Part shown: piece by piece, positions 60,329-64,000 of the stretch
How the letters are laid out: every line of letters starts with the position of its first letter
Numbering within the stretch: the first letter of the stretch is position 1
Source of the DNA: Pseudomonas tritici
Lineage (GTDB): Bacteria > Pseudomonadota > Gammaproteobacteria > Pseudomonadales > Pseudomonadaceae
Length of the DNA stretch: 64,000 nucleotides
Direction of reading: 5' to 3'
Assembly (NCBI RefSeq): GCF_014268275.3
Contig: NZ_CP077084.1
Coordinates: forward strand, 434,001 to 498,000
Position numbers and translations under genes: made by a program
The notes under the pieces: model-generated
What the model saw: only the letters and a program-made list of their open reading frames with translations
Told to the model about the DNA's origin: nothing
Database searches by the model: none

Positions 60329-63300
60329 AAGGGAGTTTCAACTTATCCGACTGGGCCCTCAAGCATCAGTCTTTCGTCTGGTACTTGATGTTCGTCGCGC
60401 TGCTGATGGGCGTGTTCTCCTACATGAACCTGGGCCGCGAGGAAGACCCCTCGTTCACCATCAAGACCATGGTGATCCAAACCCGCTGGCCGGGCGCGAC
60501 CCAGGAAGAAACCCTCAAGCAGGTCACTGACCGCATCGAGAAAAAACTCGAAGAGCTTGACTCCCTCGACTACGTAAAAAGCTACACGCGGCCGGGCGAG
60601 TCCACGGTGTTCGTGTTCCTCAAGGACACCACCAGCGCCAAGGACATCCCGGGCATCTGGTACCAGGTCCGTAAGAAGATCGACGATATTCGCGGCAACT
60701 TCCCTCAAGGTTTGCAGGGGCCGTCATTCAACGATGAGTTCGGTGATGTGTTCGGCTCGGTGTATGCCTTTACCGGCGATGGCCTTTCGATGCGCCAGTT
60801 GCGCGACTACGTGGAACAGGTGCGCGCTGAGATTCGTTCGGTGCCGGGGTTGGGCAAGGTCGAGATGATCGGCCAGCAGGACGAAGTGATTTACCTGAAT
60901 TTTTCCACGCGCAAGCTGGCGGCCCTGGGGATTGATCAGCGCCAGGTCGTGCAGAGCCTGCAGTCGCAAAATGCGGTGACCCCGGCCGGGGTGATCGAGG
61001 CCGGGCCGGAGCGGATTTCCGTGCGCACGTCGGGGCAATTTGCCTCGGAGAAAGACCTGGCCAACGTCAACCTGCGGCTCAATGACCGCTTCTATCGCCT
61101 GGCAGATATCGCAGAGATCACGCGTGGCTACGTCGACCCGGCGCGGCCGATGTTCCGTTTCAACGGTAAGCCGGCGTTAGGCTTGGCCATCGCGATGCAG
61201 AAGGGCGGCAATATCCAGTCGTTCGGCAAGGCCCTGCATGAACGCATGGACGAGTTGACCGCCGACCTGCCGGTGGGCGTCGGCGTGCACAAGGTCTCCG
61301 ACCAGGCGGAAGTGGTGGAAGAAGCCGTCGGCGGCTTTACCAGTGCGCTGTTCGAAGCGGTGATTATCGTGCTGGTGGTGAGTTTTATCAGCCTGGGCAT
61401 GCGCGCCGGGCTGGTGGTGGCGTGCTCGATTCCGTTGGTGCTGGCGCTGGTGTTCGTGTTCATGGAGTACAGCGGCATCACCATGCAGCGGGTATCGCTG
61501 GGCGCCTTGATTATCGCCCTCGGCCTGTTGGTGGATGACGCGATGATCACCGTCGAGATGATGATCACGCGCCTGGAAAAAGGCGAAACCAAGGAGCAGG
61601 CGGCGACCTACGCCTACACCTCGACGGCGTTTCCGATGCTCACCGGTACTTTGGTGACGGTCGCCGGCTTCGTGCCGATTGGCCTTAACGCCAGCTCGGC
61701 GGGCGAGTACACCTTCACCCTGTTCGCGGTCATTGCCGTGGCGATGCTGGTGTCGTGGGTGGTGGCGGTGCTGTTTGCGCCGGTGATCGGCGTGCATATT
61801 CTCAGCGCCAACGTGAAGCCGCACGATGGCGAGCCGGGGCGAATTGGCCGCGCTTTCAATGGCGGCATGCTGTGGGCCATGCGTAACCGCTGGTGGGCGA
61901 TCGGCATCACCGTGGCGCTGTTTGTGGCGTCGGTGTTCTCCATGCAGTTTGTGCAGAACCAGTTCTTCCCCTCGTCGGACCGCCCGGAAATCCTCGTCGA
62001 CCTCAACCTGCCGCAGAACGCCTCGATCAACGAGACCCGTAAAGCCGTCGACCGTCTGGAAGCGATCATCAAGGATGATCCGGACATTTCGCGCTGGAGC
62101 ACCTACATCGGCCAGGGCGCGATCCGGTTCTACCTGCCGCTCGACCAGCAACTGGAAAACCCCTACTACGCGCAGTTGGTCATCGTGAGTAAGGGCCTGG
62201 AGGAGCGCGGCGAGTTGATCCAGCGTCTGCAAAAGCGCCTGCGTGATGACTTTGTCGGCATCGGCAGCTTTGTGCAGCCGCTGGAAATGGGCCCGCCGGT
62301 GGGGCGCCCGATTCAGTATCGCGTGTCGGGCAAAGACACCGACCAGGTGCGCAAACACGCCATCGAACTGGCGACGTTGTTGGATAAGAACACCCACCTG
62401 GGCGAGATCATCTACGACTGGAACGAGCCGGGCAAAGTGCTGCGCATCGACATTGCCCAGGACAAGGCGCGGCAACTGGGGCTGTCGTCGGAAGACGTGG
62501 CGCAGTTGATGAACGGCGTGGTCAGCGGCGCTTCGGTGACCCAAGTACACGATGATATCTACCTGATCAACGTGGTCGGCCGCGCCGAAGACGCCGAGCG
62601 CGGCACGCCGGAAACCTTGCAGAACCTGCAGATCGTCACGCCCAACGGCACCTCGATTCCGCTGCTGGCCTTCGCCACCGTACGCTATGAGTTGGAGCAG
62701 CCGCTGGTGTGGCGCCGCGATCGCAAGCCGACTATCACCATCAAGGCCTCGGTGCGCGATGAGATGCAGCCGACGGATCTGGTGAAGCAGCTCAAGCCGG
62801 AAATCGACAAGTTCAGCGCCGGTTTGCCGGTGGGCTACAAGGTCGCCACCGGCGGTACCGTGGAGGAAAGCGGCAAGGCCCAGGGCCCGATTGCCAGCGT
62901 GGTGCCATTGATGCTGTTCCTCATGGCAACCTTCCTGATGATCCAGCTGCACAGTGTGCAGAAGATGTTTCTGGTGGCGAGTGTTGCGCCGCTGGGGCTG
63001 ATCGGCGTGGTGCTGGCGCTGATTCCCACCGGCACGCCCATGGGCTTTGTGGCAATCCTGGGTATTTTGGCGCTGATCGGCATCATCATCCGCAACTCGG
63101 TGATCCTCGTGACGCAAATCCATGAATACGAGGTGGCCGGTTATACGCCGTGGGATGCGGTGGTGGAAGCTACCGAGCACCGGCGTCGGCCGATCCTGCT
63201 CACGGCGGCGGCGGCGAGCCTGGGCATGATCCCGATTGCGCGGGAAGTGTTCTGGGGGCCGATGGCGTACGCGATGATTGGCGGGATTATCATCGCCACG

Positions 63301-63390
63301 TTGCTGACGCTGTTATTCCTGCCGGCGCTGTATGTGGCTTGGTACAAAATCCGCGAACCCAAACAGGAAACCCAGGAAAAACGCAGTTAA
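60325..63390 (+). CDS. RND multidrug efflux permease (TriC-like)
   Basis: This 1021-residue inner-membrane pump has the usual twelve helices and two large periplasmic loops. The proton-relay pair is in GLLVDDAMITVEMM of helix 4. It starts FNLSDWALKHQSFVWYLMFV and ends in EPKQETQEKRS. With two adaptors it resembles TriC, which exports triclosan and other drugs through OpmH. No outer-membrane channel gene is in the operon. A REPIN follows. Confidence 0.93.
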   Translation: MKGSFNLSDWALKHQSFVWYLMFVALLMGVFSYMNLGREEDPSFTIKTMVIQTRWPGATQEETLKQVTDRIEKKLEELDSLDYVKSYTRPGESTVFVFLKDTTSAKDIPGIWYQVRKKIDDIRGNFPQGLQGPSFNDEFGDVFGSVYAFTGDGLSMRQLRDYVEQVRAEIRSVPGLGKVEMIGQQDEVIYLNFSTRKLAALGIDQRQVVQSLQSQNAVTPAGVIEAGPERISVRTSGQFASEKDLANVNLRLNDRFYRLADIAEITRGYVDPARPMFRFNGKPALGLAIAMQKGGNIQSFGKALHERMDELTADLPVGVGVHKVSDQAEVVEEAVGGFTSALFEAVIIVLVVSFISLGMRAGLVVACSIPLVLALVFVFMEYSGITMQRVSLGALIIALGLLVDDAMITVEMMITRLEKGETKEQAATYAYTSTAFPMLTGTLVTVAGFVPIGLNASSAGEYTFTLFAVIAVAMLVSWVVAVLFAPVIGVHILSANVKPHDGEPGRIGRAFNGGMLWAMRNRWWAIGITVALFVASVFSMQFVQNQFFPSSDRPEILVDLNLPQNASINETRKAVDRLEAIIKDDPDISRWSTYIGQGAIRFYLPLDQQLENPYYAQLVIVSKGLEERGELIQRLQKRLRDDFVGIGSFVQPLEMGPPVGRPIQYRVSGKDTDQVRKHAIELATLLDKNTHLGEIIYDWNEPGKVLRIDIAQDKARQLGLSSEDVAQLMNGVVSGASVTQVHDDIYLINVVGRAEDAERGTPETLQNLQIVTPNGTSIPLLAFATVRYELEQPLVWRRDRKPTITIKASVRDEMQPTDLVKQLKPEIDKFSAGLPVGYKVATGGTVEESGKAQGPIASVVPLMLFLMATFLMIQLHSVQKMFLVASVAPLGLIGVVLALIPTGTPMGFVAILGILALIGIIIRNSVILVTQIHEYEVAGYTPWDAVVEATEHRRRPILLTAAAASLGMIPIAREVFWGPMAYAMIGGIIIATLLTLLFLPALYVAWYKIREPKQETQEKRS

Positions 63391-63420
63391 AAATGTGGAA
63401 GCGGTGGTGCGACGATTCGA

Positions 63421-63497
63421 CTTGCTCGCGAATGCGGTAGCTCAGTTACAGATGTACTGACTGACACCCCGCATTCGCGAGCAAGCCCGCTCCCACA
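63421..63497. repeat. REPIN with one degraded arm
   Basis: CTTGCTCGCGAATGCGG (63421-63437) is matched inverted by CCGCATTCGCGAGCAAG (63469-63485) and the full right arm continues to 63497. The left outer arm is altered (AATGTGGAAGCGGTGGTGC), showing decay on one side. Confidence 0.8.
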
Positions 63498-63522
63498 GTC
63501 GGAATGCATTGCCAGGCTGCTT

Positions 63523-64000
63523 TCAGCGTTTGCGCCAGACACTCGCCAGCCACGGTTGCTGCTCCCGAGGCAACCCAGCGGGACGGTAGTAATGCTCCAA
63601 CTCATCAAACCCAGCCGCTGTCAGCAGTGACTGCCACGCCTCCAGGTCGTGATAAGACCCATACCGTGGCCCGTTCCAGCCTTCCCGGTTTTCGCCGCGT
63701 GGATTGGAGCTGAACAAGACTCCGCCTGATTTCAACGACCCGTGAAGCTGCTCCAGCACACGCGGTAATTCCTGCTTGGGAATGTGAAACAGCACCGCAT
63801 TGGCAAAGATTCCATCGAAGCGCCGGGCCGGCAGATCTAGTTTGAGGAAATCCTGCTGCAACACTTCACAGCCACTGTCTTCGCGCGCCATCTGCGCAAA
63901 CCGCTCCGAACCATCAAGCCCCACGGCGATATGCCCCATGCGCGTAAACGTCTGCAAATCGCGCCCCGGCCCGCAGCCGAAATCCAGCACGGTAAACGGC
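63523..64000 (-). CDS. Class I SAM-dependent methyltransferase (cut by window end)
   Basis: The visible 159 residues begin PFTVLDFGCGPGRDLQTF, the SAM-binding motif I, followed by VGLDGSERFAQMAR (motif II acidic residue), FDGIFANAVLFHIP (post-II) and a GGVLFSSNP strand. The frame is open at the right edge, so the N-terminus lies beyond the window. The substrate is unknown; small methyltransferases of this type act on diverse metabolites. Confidence 0.85.
   Translation of the reverse strand, partial: PFTVLDFGCGPGRDLQTFTRMGHIAVGLDGSERFAQMAREDSGCEVLQQDFLKLDLPARRFDGIFANAVLFHIPKQELPRVLEQLHGSLKSGGVLFSSNPRGENREGWNGPRYGSYHDLEAWQSLLTAAGFDELEHYYRPAGLPREQQPWLASVWRKR

Overview
The window is chromosomal DNA of a Pseudomonas, most likely of the P. 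fluorescens group. The gene order desA, PAS-GGDEF-EAL protein, oscA, sbp, cysT, cysW, cysA matches what I recall of the PA0286-PA0280 block of P. aeruginosa, gabD-gabT has the usual pseudomonad form, and many gaps hold paired GTGGGAGCGGGCTTGC-type REP elements typical of fluorescent pseudomonads. No database search was possible; names rest on motifs and remembered family features.

Layout. 1-1140: debris of a probable toxin-immunity locus. 1180-3329: signal peptidase I and small membrane proteins. 3427-7254: lipoproteins, including a CsgG/DUF4810/DUF799 operon. 7640-10522: a von Willebrand A lipoprotein followed by an ECF sigma/anti-sigma pair. 10578-27491: a 16.9 kb genomic island at the 3' end of tRNA-Arg(CCG). 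27907-30807: gabDT. 30873-35328: c-di-GMP enzymes and a desaturase. 35561-39690: sulfate uptake. 39817-47172: assorted metabolic and regulatory genes, including a hydroxyisourate-hydrolase operon beside a truncated CusR/HprR-like regulator. 47206-53398: a probable effector gene broken by an amber codon, an exbD remnant, a sigma-54-type ATPase, metQ, and an intact TcdA/TcdB-like glycosyltransferase. 53737-56663: an amino-acid ABC importer. 56788-63390: an AAA ATPase and a Tri-type RND pump with two adaptors. 63523-64000: the end of a methyltransferase.

The island is the most unusual part. Its core is organised like phage P4: integrase, AlpA-type regulator, toprim/DUF927 primase-helicase, and a leader with three mutually complementary segments arranged like the P4 CI-RNA immunity region. 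A segment of about 300 bp rich in GTGTAAC/GTTACAC motifs is present twice, inverted, near the two ends of the island, which recalls the P4 ori/crr pair. The cargo (12.2-18.7 kb) is a protein with about thirteen 13-residue tandem repeats, a membrane protein paired with a PD-(D/E)XK nuclease, and a PHP-ATPase fusion of the TrlF type. This cargo looks like anti-phage defence, and the membrane protein/nuclease pair and the repeat protein are the best candidates for undescribed systems.
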